NCBI GenBank assembly: GCA_914767885.1
Contig: CAJZBQ010000036.1
Location: forward strand, 558,001-622,000
DNA: 64,000 nt
Reading direction: 5' to 3'
DNA from: Blepharisma stoltei
Taxonomy: Eukaryota > Ciliophora > Heterotrichea > Heterotrichida > Blepharismidae
The notes under the pieces were generated by a model, which was not told where the DNA came from, did no database searches, and saw only the letters and a program-made list of their open reading frames with translations. Within the stretch, counting starts at the first letter, position 1; every line of letters begins with the position of its first letter. Both the position numbers and the translations under genes were made by a program. This document shows, in pieces, positions 22,791 to 34,394 of this stretch.

Positions 22791-22835
22791 ATTTAGTTGT
22801 TTTGTATAATTGCGTACGTTTAACGTGATACTTAA

Positions 22836-23876
22836 ATGGATTTAAAAGTTGGTGGCAAGTTTAAATTGGGGCGTAAAATAGGCAGTGGCAGTTTTGGGGA
22901 AATATATATAGGCACAAATGTACAAACAAACGAAGAAGTCGCTATTAAGTTGGAGCCAATCCGGACACGGCACCCTCAACTTTTATATGAATCGAGAATT
23001 TACAGGATTCTGCAGGGAGGACCTGGAATACCTTTTATCCACTGATTTGGGCAGGAAGGGGATTATAATGTGATGGTTATAGATATTCTTGGCCCATCGC
23101 TAGAAGATCTGTTCAACTACTGCAACAGGCGTTTTTCGCTAAAAACCACACTTATGCTTGCAGACCAAATGATAGCGAGAATTGAGTATCTTCACGCAAA
23201 GAACTTTTTGCATCGAGATATCAAGCCGGATAACTTTTTAATTGGCTTAGGAAGGAAAGCGAACCTTGTGTATGTAATTGATTATGGACTGGCAAAGAAG
23301 TTCAGGGATTCTAGGACAAATCAGCATATACCAATGAGGGAAGGGAAAAGCCTGACAGGCACAGCAAGGTATGCGTCCGTGAGCACTCACTTAGGCATTG
23401 AGCAGAGCAGAAGAGATGACATGGAAGGACTTGCATATGTTTTCATGTACTTTTTAAGGGGATCTTTGCCATGGCAAGGGTTAAATGCTTCAAATAAAAA
23501 ACAAAAATATGAAAGGATCATGGAGGTCAAAATGCAAACGTCCACCGAAACTTTGTGCAGAAATTTTCCACCTGAATTTACAACCTATTTAAATTATTGT
23601 AAGGCTCTCGGGTTTGAAGATAGGCCAGACTATGCATACTTGAGAAGGCTTTTTAAAGATTTGTTTTTAAGAGAGCAGTTTGAATACGATTTTATTTTTG
23701 ATTGGGTGCTGTTAAATTCAGTGAATCGCAGGAATGAAAGGGATGAGAAAAAAGAAGACGAAAAAGCTTTTGTTATACAAAGAACACGAAATGAAGATGA
23801 AAAAGAAATTTTTGCACCAAGAGCAAGAAGAGAGGAACAGAAAGAATATACAGCTTCTAGAGGGAGAAATAAATAG
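22836..23876 (+). CDS. casein kinase 1
   Basis: 346 aa; TGA at 23043 is Trp70 (I-H-W-F-G). CK1 hallmarks: [40 protein letters not shown] in place of DFG-L, and the [17 protein letters not shown] block instead of APE. The tail after residue 300 is short, charged and repetitive. It lies 45 bases downstream of GSK3 on the same strand. Confidence 0.96.
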
Positions 23877-24250
23877 AGCTACGTTCGAGTTATCAATAAT
23901 AAATTAAAGTATTTAAATTGAAAAATTAATATTTGATAATATGTATGCGAATTTTATCTGCTATGCTAGTATGGTGCATAATTGTAGAGAAAGAAATGAA
24001 ATTGGTTCAATAAATATATTACTTTAACTTGTCATATTATTCGATGAGAAATTGACTTAAAAATTCTGATTAAGGAAACCCCCAAATATTTTTTCAACAA
24101 TTTTGTGGAGAATTTATTTTCTTAGCGAAGCTTAGTCTATATATTTCATTAATTTTCACAGACAAACAATTAATGTTTCTGAGTATTAATCTCTAATTAT
24201 TTACTCATGTTTATGCAGCTGATTTGATTACACAAAAAGAGCTAATATAA
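23877..24250. other. AT-rich intergenic stretch
   Basis: No gene or repeat seen between CK1 and the lipase gene. Confidence 0.6.
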
Positions 24251-25777
24251 ATGAATCAGAAGCTTTTGCTAATTCTCTTCTTATTCCAGCTTATCTTAGC
24301 TGAAGATAAGCCTGATGCCAAAAGAAATTTTACAGAAGTTTGCACTGCTCATGGTTACTTGGTCGAAGTCCACACTGTAACTACAGCCGATAATTATATT
24401 CTTACCCTTTTCCGTGTTCCGAGGAAAGCAAACCAGCCTGCAAATCCTAACCAAAGAGTCGCATTCTTACAGCACGGCCTCCTGGATTGTGCTGATACTT
24501 GGATTATGGATCTTCCAAATTCTCCAGGTTTCCAAATGGTTGATGCTGGATATGATGTTTGGTTCGGAAACTCAAGAGGTAACTACCACAGCCTCGGCCA
24601 CACAACATTAGATCCTTGGAAGAACCTGACTTATTGGAACTTCACTTGGCAACATATGGCTGATTATGATATCCCAGCAGTGATACCATATGTCCTTCAG
24701 ACCACAGGGCAACAAAAGCTTACTTATATTGGCCACTCTCAAGGAACTATTCAAATGTTCGCTCACCTTGCAGCCAACCCATCATTTATCCAAAACATTA
24801 ACCTCTTTATTGCATTAGCACCAATTGGAACTGTCAGATACCTGAAAATCGATTATTTCAGACTTCTAAAAAGAATTCCGTTATTTGAAATTATGCAAAA
24901 GCATGGAGCTGGAGCGTTCTTGCCATATGATAAAGCTCCTGGCTTGAACTATGATTTCTGCGAATTGTTTGCAGGTGCATGTGATGATGTAATAATGTTG
25001 CTGACTGATTTGACAACTGGTAATGATAATACCGAGATGTTTCCAACTATTTTGGCTCATGAAGCAGGTGGTACAAGTGTCTATAATATGATGCATTGGC
25101 AGCAGATGACCAACTATTTGGTTTATAAAGTCCAGAAATATGACTATGGTCAAGCAGAAAATCTTGTTGTATATGGGCAAAAAGAAGCTCCAGTATATAA
25201 TTTTGCTAACTCCCCCCTCCATTAGTGAACCAAACCATTGAAAGAATCCCTATTTTTTTTTTTACCAAAAGCCCACCCTCTGTAAGTAAACAAAATTTTA
25301 TTCTTATAAAAATTTTTTATGAAAAAAAATTTGATATATAAGTGGCAATTATTATAATAAAATCTCTAGCTAATTCTGTTTAATTTTAAACAGCTTGCAT
25401 TTTAAAACATAAATTTTACAATTAAATTAATTTTTACTTCTTAATTTTTATAAATTGAAATTTTTTTAATTTTTGAAAAAAAATAACTCATCCGTGAGCG
25501 AACAAAAGTTTTTTGTTCTTTCACTTAGGGGGGGAGTAAGATTCCTGGCCCAATAGCTTTATTCTTTGGAACTGACGACAGACTTGCTGATCCTACTGAT
25601 GGGGCATGGCTTAGAGGAATTCTTCCTGCTAAATCTATTGTCTATCAAGAAGAAACATTGGACTTTGGGCACCTTACCTTTGTGTGGGGTAAGAATATGA
25701 GCTATTGGGATACTGTCATTGGACTAGCAAACCAATATAGCTCATCAAGTGAGAATCTATTTCTCCAGGCTGATTAG
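24251..25777 (+). CDS. secreted acid lipase (AB-hydrolase), interrupted by MITE IES
   Basis: 398 aa once the MITE at 25207-25536 is removed: segments 24251-25206 and 25537-25777, joined at TA to give N-F-A-K-I-P-G-P. An N-terminal signal peptide (about residues 1-17) is followed by the acid-lipase fold: L-Q-H-G-L-L-D oxyanion region near 74-80, G-N-S-R-G-N-Y, and nucleophile Ser163 in G-H-S-Q-G. The second segment supplies the catalytic Asp (G-T-D-D-R-L-A-D, about 333) and His (D-F-G-H-L, about 364). Without excision the protein stops at a TAG inside the MITE and lacks both residues. Likely a lysosomal or secreted triglyceride/cholesteryl ester lipase (family knowledge). Confidence 0.93.
25207..25536. 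mobile_element. MITE IES M4, TA-bounded
   Basis: TA at 25207-25208 and 25537-25538. The left end reads AACTCCCCCCTCC and the right end GGGGGGGAG. It has the sub-terminal CCATTGAAAG and CCCACCCTCTG motifs and the conserved interior seen in other copies. Excision of 330 bp (a multiple of 3) restores the lipase. Confidence 0.92.
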
Positions 25778-26288
25778 CTTTTAACTAATAACCAACAATA
25801 ATTGAAAAATAGTATGTTTTCTTCAGCAAATCATTGTAAAGCGGGTTTATTAACTCTATTAATTTTTTCCCTCAAGATTTGAATATTAAGCATTAATTTT
25901 GGCTTATAATTGACTCTCCTTGCATCAAGTATTAAAAACCTCTTATGCGAATGCTGTTTAAAATTTGCATATAATTTTAAAATAAAGTAGGATCAAAGAA
26001 AAATAGGGTAAAAATCTAAAAGCACAGAATATGATTTTTAATTTTGCTCAGGAACAATAAATATTGTTCATTGGATAAAATTTCTCTACTTTCTAAGAAT
26101 ATAATTGTCTGTGAATTGCTATAAATTATGAATTATTAATCAAAATGGTTTTAGCACGTGGAGATGTCTGAAATTTTAATCACAGGCTCAATAAACTATT
26201 AAGATTCTTTATGATTAATATTTGAAATCTACAAAATCTGTGATAATCACAAAATAATAACTAGAATTTGGTAGTTATATTAAATTCT
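25778..26288. other. AT-rich intergenic stretch
   Basis: No gene, repeat or structured element recognised. Confidence 0.6.
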
Positions 26289-27800
26289 ATGGAACCTCCT
26301 AGGCCGATGGCTCAAAAAATAGTTCAGCAGCCACCAAATAGCCAGCCAAATACTGCTCCACCTATTAAGTCAGGCAAGAAAATCGATGTGGGAAGATTTG
26401 AAGAAAACTTGAAATCAAAGCAAGCAGACAAAGAAAAGAAAACTTTTCAAACAGGAGTTTCCATTGAAGAAAGGATGAAGGCTTTAAAGCAGCAAAACAG
26501 CAATCAGGCTAAAGAACCTCAGCCAAAAAGCGAGTTTCAGACAGGAATTTCTGTCAGGGAGAGAGCTCAAACACTATTCCAAAGCCAAGAAAAAACAAAA
26601 ATTGAAGGAGTAGATACAGAAGGCATCCAGCCAATTGCTCAAAGAAAGGCAAGCCTATATGCGAAGCCAGATATTATAGGAGAAGAAAAGAAAGCCAATA
26701 TCAGCACAGGTGTCAGCATATAGCTTAAGACTCCTTATAGATTCTTTAGCAGCAATACCTATTCTTATTGAATGAGCTTGACAAACGCCAATTTTTATGA
26801 AAGGGTTAATTAAAAATTGACACATATAAAGCTTTAATTTGCATTTGCCAAATTTAAATTGCACTTGTCAGAAAAATTGACATTTTCGTGGCTTATTCAT
26901 AAGGCAAGGTATTGCTCCTTAAAGGGTAAAAATGGGACTAGAGTTATAAAAGAAAGAATGAACTCTTTATTAGAAGGCAATAAGGAATTAGAAAAAGAAA
27001 AGACAACTCTAGCTCATTCTAACACTGTTCCGATTGCTGAAAGGATGTCTATGCTTAATGCCAAACAAGAAGCGCCTGCAAATAAAGATATAAAAATCGA
27101 ATCGTCAATGACTTTGAAAGAAAGAATGGCTCTTTTTCAGGCACCAAAAGAAGAAGCAGTCCCAAAACGCACAATAGATGAGCCAATCCCATCTTTGAAA
27201 GAAAGAATGGAAAAATTTGCAAATAAAGAAGTTGATGTAAAGAAAAATGAAAACTTAAATGCAGGAGTAGGGATGAGTTTGAAGGAAAGAATGGAGATGT
27301 TTAATAAAAAGGATGAAAATAATAAGAAAGCTGAAGCACCTGCAGCCAGTCTAGGCATTGGAGGAATTAGTGTAAAAGAAAGGCAAGAAATGCTTCTAAA
27401 AAAAGAAGAGCCAGCGAAAGTTAGAGCTCCTATAGAGACTGGCTGGTCTATGGACAGCAAATTTCAAAAGGAATCGGAGAATTCTTCTGACGAAGAAAAA
27501 GAAGTGGAAGAAGAGAAGCCAAAAGAAGAACAAAAAAAGTCCATATCAGCAGGCTTAATGGACAAATATGCCAAAAAAAGCACAAATAAAGGAAATAAAG
27601 AAGAAACAGTAAAAACTGATATAATTGTTAATACTCCTCAAGTACATCCAATAGAAGAAAATAATGAAAACTTCTTAAAAAACCTCTATGAAAAGGAGGA
27701 AAAACTATCTGGAAGTGGGTTGGATATGAGGACTTCTCTTGAAAAGCCTACAATAAAAAGGACAAGCTTATCAAAGCATGGACAAGATTACGAATTTTAA
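26289..27800 (+). CDS. repeat protein with S-x-K/R-E-R-M motifs, interrupted by IES
   Basis: 427 aa after removing the IES at 26719-26946 (segments 26289-26718 and 26947-27800, joined at TA in an ATA codon). The protein is built of about eight diverged copies of a short motif of the form [IL]-x-[EKR]-E-R-M-x-x-[LF], for example L-K-E-R-M-A-L-F and L-K-E-R-M-E-M-F, spaced 20-40 residues apart in a Lys/Glu-rich background. The join falls inside one such copy (V-S-I-K-E-R-M-N-S-L), which supports the junction. No known domain; function unknown. Confidence 0.78.
26719..26946. mobile_element. TA-bounded IES with imperfect terminal inverted repeats
   Basis: 228 bp between TA at 26719-26720 and 26947-26948. 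The ends pair imperfectly: AGCAATACCT near 26751 on the left is matched by AGGTATTGCT near 26910 on the right, with similarity extending through CTTAT.GAAT and CAATTTTT. Contains an in-frame TAG just inside the left edge. Not the GTGAGCGAACA family. Confidence 0.82.
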
Positions 27801-27915
27801 GACGAAAAGAATATAACTAGCAATTAATTCACATTATGCATAAATGCCTTATTAAATTATAAACCTTAGCTGCCATTATAAGTTAGAAATGCTTAGCGAA
27901 GTTAGTACGGGATAT

Positions 27916-29130
27916 TTAGTTTAATCTAAATCGAGTTTCCACAGCTGCGTTGTAAACATTTTGAAGGACTGTATTGGCTAGCTTGCGAATTAATACTTCT
28001 TTGTTTCCAACCACAGCGTCACACATCTCTGCATTAACCTCCATGAACTTATCGGTGCTTTGGCTATGACTTCTCATTTCTAGAACTCTTATAGCAAGCT
28101 CAAGGTCAGCAATCTTTTTCTCTTCGCCTGCCAGAAGTGCATTGGCATTTTCTTCTGTAGAAAGTCTTTCCTCATCCAGCTCGTTAATCTTCTTGCACAA
28201 TGAAGTTTTTAGATGTTGATACCCATCATTTTCCAAGTCTAAATTGCTATATCACTTCAAAACTGCATTTTCTATATCTTTCGCGTAATTTCTCCCATAA
28301 CTTCTTTTGATATCAGCGATGTCTTGAGATAATTCTTCAAATCGATTTAAAGGTTCATTTTTAGCTTCTTTCATGATTTTTGACGATGCAGTTGCATCAT
28401 AGTTTGAGTTTCTCGAAGTATTAAGGTCTTGAAAATAGGGCTTTTCTTTTGAAAAGTCTTTTTCTGCTGCTTCTTGCTTAAGTCGCTTATTTTCTTCTTG
28501 AGCTTCTTTTAATCTTCTGCTCATTTGTTGGACTTCTTCTTCGATGGCATTTAAAAACTTTTGTGTTTTCTTTTCATACAATTCTTGTATTGCTTTTGTC
28601 TGAGGATCGATAACGATCTTTTCTTTTTCTTTGGAGATCGCGGTTTTGAATAGGTTGAGTGCCCTGGATTCGTTCTCTTTTGAATTTTCTCTATGCTTTT
28701 TTGATGCCTTTTTTGTACTTAAAATCTCTGTTATCAATGATTCTAGGGTGTTTGAAATGCCTCGAGTTGTGCTTGCTTTGGGTTTCGGAGACGCTCGAGA
28801 TGAATTCATTAATTCTCGAGGCTTAGGGGATTGGGTTAATCTTGGTGGTAGGGTTCTTGGAAACCTGGGAGACTTTAAAGGAGAAAAAGGAGAAGGCGAC
28901 ATAGTTGGACTTCTTTGAGATAGAGGAGGAGTTTCTCATGATGTAGAAGCAAAACTATGAGATGCTTCTGCTGATTTTTGGGGCACTATAGGCATTTGTT
29001 GAGGCATCTTCCTGATAGTGGAAGGTTCGGACTTAGGCAATGACTGGGCAAAGACAGAAGCCTTTGGCTCTTGAGAAAGTCTTTTAGCTCTTTCAAGAAA
29101 TTCATTAACTCGATATGATGTGGAAGACAT
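27916..29130 (-). CDS. coiled-coil protein with Pro/Ser-rich N-terminus
   Basis: 404 aa in one frame with TGA=Trp at two places (T-S-W-E-T and L-K-W-Y-S). Residues 60-150 are Ser/Pro/Lys-rich with S-P-x-P motifs; a coiled coil spans about 180-250 and another 310-370. No catalytic domain. A structural role is plausible but unproven. Convergent with the ERM-repeat gene. Confidence 0.72.
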
Positions 29131-29208
29131 TTATAATTTTATTATTAGATATGTTAGATTCAGAGAAGAAAAAAATTATGCTTCAAGATGCATTATAAAG
29201 AAAGGTAC

Positions 29209-30970
29209 CTGCATCATCAAAACTAATTCCCCTTTAAATTGCTTGATAAAATAGTTGCCAAGAAACTGCAGGACGAGGTAGAGGGTGCGCACATAATAGA
29301 TGAAGTGCAGGGAGGTTTCATGGCTCACAAGAGCACGACTGATCAAATTTTTACTCTGGACACCATAATCGACTGCAGGACTGCAAATAATAAGCCAACA
29401 TGATGTGCGTTCCTTGATCTGAGAAAAGCATTTGACTCAGTACCCAGGAGACTGCTGTTGCAAACAATGATGAAAAGAGGAGTGGAAGGAAAAACCATAA
29501 ACATGATCAGTGCCATGATGAAAGATGAGTGGAGTTCAATAATTATGAATGATCAGCCTCAGAAATGAATCCACATACAGAAGGGGGTCAGACAAGGAGG
29601 ATGTGTCTCACCACTTGCCTTTAACTTTATACCGAACGAATTAGCCATCAGATTAAAGCAGAAAAATTATGGAGTTCAACTAGGCCCTGATGTAAATATT
29701 GGTCTGCTGTTATATGCAGATGATATAGTTCTTATATCCGAATCAAAAGTAAACCTGCAGAAACTATGTCATGAGGTTGAGGAATGGGCAAGGGAATTTA
29801 AATTAACAATAAATGAGGACAAATCTGAGGTCATGTGCTTTAATGAAGCATGCAAAGGCTCGGTCAGAATTAATGGAAACATCCTAAAGGTCTCAAATAA
29901 CTTCAGGTACCTAGGATTTATATGGGAAAGAGGGTAAAGGACATAAAACACTTCGAAAACAGGCTTCGGTCTATGAGAGTAGCATCTGGAGCGTTCCTTG
30001 GTATCCTAAATGCGATGAAAAGCATAACAATAAGTACGAAGAGACAGATGGTGCAAGCATGCATAAACTCTGTAGCTCTGTACGCAACAGAAGCAGCCTC
30101 TAGAGAGGAAATCACTGAAAGGATAATCGCTGAGATGGAGAAGATACAACGTAGAGGGCTAAGAGTTATCCTAAATTCACCACAAGCCACAGCAAATGAA
30201 ACTCATCTAATAGACTTAGGGATGATGTCTGCAAGAGCCTTGCTGGATAAAAGAGCTTTTTATTATTCAGGGCGAAAGTATCAAATGCAAAAGAAGGGAG
30301 CATACTCAAAAATTTAGTAAAAATCAATTATGAGGAGAAACTGGGTTGAGAAAAAAGATGTAGAGACTTATTGGACAAATACGGGCTGGATGATTGCATG
30401 TTGCTAGGAGAGGAAAATCTGAAGCGGTGGCGAAGAAAAATGCACATGGCCATATGAAAAGCGGACAGGGAATGGTGCATTCAAAGGATGCGAGAAGAAA
30501 CCTGAAAAAAACCACGACACTATTTTGCGATATGAATGCTGTTACCTGAAAAATGGCTGAATACACAAAGCTAAATCCTAAAGATGTGAACGGCGCAAGG
30601 GAACTTTTCAGGTTAAGAGCAGGTTTTAACTGCACGAACTTGTGCCAATTTATAAGGCATCAGACGAAAAATACGATATGTGAACATTGCGACTGACAAA
30701 TACAGGATGAAAAACATTTAATAGAAGATTGTCCAAGGTTTAATAACGAAAGAACGAAATTACTAATGAATTTGAAGACATACATAGATAGTGATGAAGA
30801 TTTGAATTTGATGGATGTTGTGCTGGATTCTTGAAGATATGAAGAAAAAAAGAACAAGCTGGACTTGACAAGGAGTCAGGTTGACGAAGTTGATGCTCAT
30901 GCTAAGGAATTTATCAAGATAATTACGAAAAGCAAAAAATTAAGACGCCTTGGGCGTGATAAAACGTAAA

Positions 30971-31023
<53 letters not shown>

Positions 31024-31038
31024 AGTATAAATAAATAA
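29209..31038 (+). mobile_element. 5'-truncated LINE (non-LTR retrotransposon), pseudogenised
   Basis: Encodes reverse transcriptase pieces: F-K-L-L-D-K-I, Q-G-G-F-M...S-T-T-D-Q-I-F, C-A-F-L-D-L-R-K-A-F-D, G-V-R-Q-G-G-C-V-S-P-L and the catalytic Y-A-D-D at 29715-29726. A frameshift lies near 29930; the second part (29922-30317) carries thumb-like sequence. A later segment, to a TAA near 30969, holds a C-x2-C-x7-H-x4-C knuckle. TGA must be Trp within the RT (P-T-W-C-A-F-L), so the element is adapted to the host code. It starts inside the RT domain, ends in an (ATT)n tail, and is flanked by AAAGGTAC at 29201-29208 and 31039-31046, a probable target duplication. Confidence 0.85.
30971..31021 (+). 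repeat. (ATT)n 3' tail of the LINE
   Basis: About 17 uninterrupted ATT units directly after the TAA of the last reading frame. Simple-sequence 3' tails are typical of several LINE clades. Confidence 0.85.
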
Positions 31039-31046
31039 AAAGGTAC

Positions 31047-31401
31047 TCAGCCTAAACTACCTTTATTACAAAGGAAGCTTGAAATTTCAATTATCCCTAT
31101 GCTGAGGTTTAACGCAAACATCTGCTCTTAACGTTTTTTCTTCTCTAATGAATGTCTATCGATGTAGAAGCTTTATACACTCTATTATAATTCTCTCACT
31201 CTATGAAAAATTGTAATTTTAGTTTTCTCTTGCCTCTCCTACTGATAATTATCATTTGAAGTCTAAGGGTTGCGAGATAATTCTCCTAAGCCTTAAATCT
31301 TTCTCCTAATCTGAGTTCTATACAACTTGAAAACTATGATTTTAGATTAGTATTAATTATTTAATATGTGCTATTTTTACATCTTCAACTTTAGATCTGA
31401 C
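31047..31401. other. AT-rich intergenic stretch
   Basis: 3' flank of the RING gene; nothing recognised. Confidence 0.55.
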
Positions 31402-33297
31402 TTATAGTAGATTTTCATTGCAGTTTGGGCACTGTGCAGAGAAATTTCTCTGCCTTAGTCATTCATCAAGACAATTCGAATGAAATGGATGAGAGCAGAG
31501 GGTCACTCTGATCTCATCATTATAAGCAATTTCATTTAAACATATACTGCATACAGGATCGCCTTTGATGGCCAAATCAGCAGAAAATATGAGTGATGGA
31601 AGAATCGAATCAAGTTTCTGAGATTTTGACTCCACAGCTTTACTTGTTTGGATTTGGTATTGGCTTCTAGATGATTGGGGGATAATGTGATGCCCATGGC
31701 GATTCCTTCGTCGTTTTATAAGTCAAAATATTATTCCTCCTATGATTATGGAGGGAATAACTACGCATGTGACTGTAATAGCCACAGTTGTTTTTGTTGA
31801 CAGTGATAAAGAAGTGCTCTTTTTGCATTGATTAATAGATTTATTGAGGACATTCATATCTGGATCGAATAAACCCAATGACTTAGAGCAATAATTAATC
31901 TGTTGGGATTGGTATAATGATCAATTCTCTGTTTCTTTGTAAATATTTTTAACTAAATTATATTGCTCTTCTGTTATAGATCCGCATGAAAATAGAATAT
32001 CAATATCATCTGTGTGCGAAAATTTACCTAACTCCCCCTCCATGAGCAAAGCCATTGGAAATATTCCGGGTTAAGCGTATTCTATAGCGATATCTTATGA
32101 ATCTTTTTAATAGCGATCACTCTCTAACTCTGTTTAATATCACGTAGGGAGATTGAGCAATTTGATGAGTCATACTTCAATGCGCTTGAAATTAGACTGG
32201 AGATGCATTTGAGGTATCTTATATATTGCCCACAGTACCCAGTGTCCTTATTCTTTCCATCGCACTCACAAGGAGTGCTTGCAAAAAGTGGATTTTTATT
32301 GCTGTTTCCAAGAAAAATACAATTATCTCCAATACTACAATTGAAAGGATAATAAGACATTTCATCTTGTAGATATAAACTTAAAGAATCGCAAATATCT
32401 CCGATTTTCAACATACTTTTGCAAAATTTGCTATCTTCAGTTTTCTTGCCATCGCTTAAGGAAAAATATTGGACACATTTCCCAAAATTACACCCATACC
32501 CTGCTCCGCATTCATTGTCACGCTTACATCCATTAGAGCCAGAGGAATACGATTTATAGCAAAATCCTAAATCAGTGCAGTATAAATTTGTGTCGCACTC
32601 TTCGTCCTTTGAGCAGTGTTGGGATTCTTTGATGCCTATGCACCCAGATTTTCCACACTGCTCTGATTGGCAATCAGTATGTTTGCAGCAGTCTTGTCCA
32701 GTTAATCTTGATCTGTCTAAATAATTGCATATGCTTGAGGATTCATGAACACAAGTTTTATTGATGAATCTATCTATATGATTCAAATTTGGAGAGATGT
32801 TTTGCACAGGGCAAATGCTATTCGATCCACATGGATTTAAAGTAATAACTTGCGATTGATTATAAACAACTAGGCAGTTTTGAGGATTCTGCTCAGAGCT
32901 GCAAGTTAAAAAATAGCATTCTTCAGCACTTCCAAGAGCATTTCTTATGAGATCCAACTCCCCTCTGTGAGCTAACAAAACCATTGGAAAAATTCCTATT
33001 TTTTGATCAAAAACCCACCTCCGTGAGCAAACAATAATTTTTAACGAAAAAAAATTGATATATAAGTGATAATTATTATCTAGCTAATTCCGTTTAATTT
33101 TAAATAGGCATATTAAATCATAAATTTTGCAAATTAAATCAATCTTTACTTCTCAATTTTTACAAATTAAAAATTTTGAAAATAAAATTTATATAAAATT
33201 TAAAAAAAAATATTAACCCCTCCTCATGAGCGAACAAAATTTTTTTGTTCGCTCGAGGGAGTAAAGTGAAAATTGAAACTAAAAAATTAAAGGCCAT
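31402..33297 (-). CDS. single-pass membrane RING-H2 protein with Cys-rich ectodomain, two MITE IESs
   Basis: 487 aa from three segments, 33297-33262, 32945-32145 and 32028-31402, after removing MITEs at 32946-33261 and 32029-32144. The first 12 codons supply the start of a signal peptide (M-A-F-N-F-L-V-S-I-F-T-L). Residues 20-300 are a Cys-rich luminal or extracellular region. A transmembrane helix follows near 360-382 (A-I-T-V-T-C-V-V-I-P-S-I-I-I-G-G-I-I-F-W), then basic residues, then a C-terminal RING-H2 finger (C-S-I-C-L, C-S-H-P-F-H, C-L-D-E-W-L, C-P-N-C). Likely a membrane-anchored E3 ubiquitin ligase (family knowledge). TGA codes Trp, including the RING Trp. Start and ligase domain are in frame only with both MITEs gone. 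Confidence 0.88.
32029..32144. mobile_element. short degenerate MITE IES M5, TA-bounded
   Basis: 116 bp, TA at 32029-32030 and 32145-32146. The left end is AACTCCCCCTCCATGAGC and the right end is reduced to CGTAGGGAG. The interior is mostly deleted but keeps a CTCTAACTCTGTTTAAT remnant. Excision joins two frames of the RING gene exactly. Confidence 0.85.
32946..33261. mobile_element. MITE IES M6
   Basis: TA at 32946-32947 and 33262-33263 gives the only in-frame join. The family repeat starts a few bases inside the left TA (AACTCCCCTCTGTGAGC at 32956), so the edge carries extra host-like sequence. The right end is a self-complementary AACAAAATTTTTTTGTT block. 316 bp. Confidence 0.8.
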
Positions 33298-33505
33298 GCT
33301 CTTTTTTAAAGTGAAATCTTAAATGATAAATTAAAATAAAATAAGAGATTGCAAAATTAATATCTACTTTTTTATAAATATTGCAGATTTATATAGAAGA
33401 GAGATCAAACTTCTGTTAGCATGCAAAAGTATACTTCTACATACTAGCTATTGTACCAACATTCAAAACCATATCTTTTTATAAATTAAATAGACTTGCT
33501 TAGCT

Positions 33506-33704
33506 TACTCCCCCCATTTGCAAATAAATTTATATAAATTTTGAAAAAAATTTTTTTTCGAGATTAAAAAATTGAAAGCAAATATTAATTTGATTCAACA
33601 AACTTATGTTTTTTAAAATGCAATTTTTTGTTCGCTCGCTGAGGGTGAATATTTGGGCAAAAAATAGGAATTTTCCACACGTTTTTGCTCGCTCAAGGAT
33701 GGGT
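33506..33704. mobile_element. MITE M7, intergenic, internally deleted
   Basis: TA at 33506-33507 and 33705-33706. The left end TTACTCCCCCC is followed by a truncated interior; the right end has CGCTCGCTGAGGG and GCTCGCTCAAGGAT. It lies between the RING and PH genes. Confidence 0.75.
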
Positions 33705-33896
33705 TAGGAAAAGCTATTTCATATTTACTTGAATTATTGCATTGGGAAAACTCTTGAAGCTATAGATTATTTGTTTTAAATGAATATCCTGCAAGAATTA
33801 AATATCCATTAATTTTAAGCTAAAAATATAATCTAGCATTAATTAATATGCCTTTCTGAAAAGAATTTTAGCTTTCAATTATTAAATCTGTATTAA

Positions 33897-34274
33897 TTAT
33901 CCGTTTAACGCATCCTCTTCACTTTTAGAGCGCATTACAGTAGGTCTCACCATTGCTCTCCCAATAGATCCAATCCACGCTTCTTTATCATTAGGGTCTA
34001 GAGCACTAAAATAAAATACTCTATCTCGAGTATCAATTCTGAAAGAAAAGTCTTTCTTCGTTTCTTCTTCTGCCGATTTCACAGTTGAGCAGTCCTGCAA
34101 TCTTATGCGCTCAGTTGGATTATCTCTATATCCCTGCTGTTGTTTGAAGGAAAAAAGGTATTTTGGTGTCAGAACGAGCCATCTTCTTCTCCATTCTTTG
34201 ATGAATCTGCTTCTCTTTTCGATCCAACCTTCTTTAAGTATTGTTTCAAAGTTCTCTGTATCACCTCTTTCCAT
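33897..34274 (-). CDS. PH-domain protein (125 aa)
   Basis: A stand-alone pleckstrin-homology domain: K-E-G-W-I-E-K-R at the first strand, R-R-R-W-L-V-L-T near 28-35, K-Y-L-F-S-F-K, and the C-terminal helix with its conserved Trp (K-E-A-W-I-G-S-I). The strand 1-2 basic residues suit phosphoinositide binding. Membrane recruitment is inferred; no other domain is present. Ends at TAA, no introns. Confidence 0.85.
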   Translation of the reverse strand: MERGDTENFETILKEGWIEKRSRFIKEWRRRWLVLTPKYLFSFKQQQGYRDNPTERIRLQDCSTVKSAEEETKKDFSFRIDTRDRVFYFSALDPNDKEAWIGSIGRAMVRPTVMRSKSEEDALNG

Positions 34275-34394
34275 ATATTCTTCAACTATTTATAAGTGAC
34301 ATCAATAAATTTTAGAATAATTATAAATTATGAAGAGGATCAATTAATTTGGCTTAATAAATAAACCTTGTTATATTAAGTTATCAACATAAAG

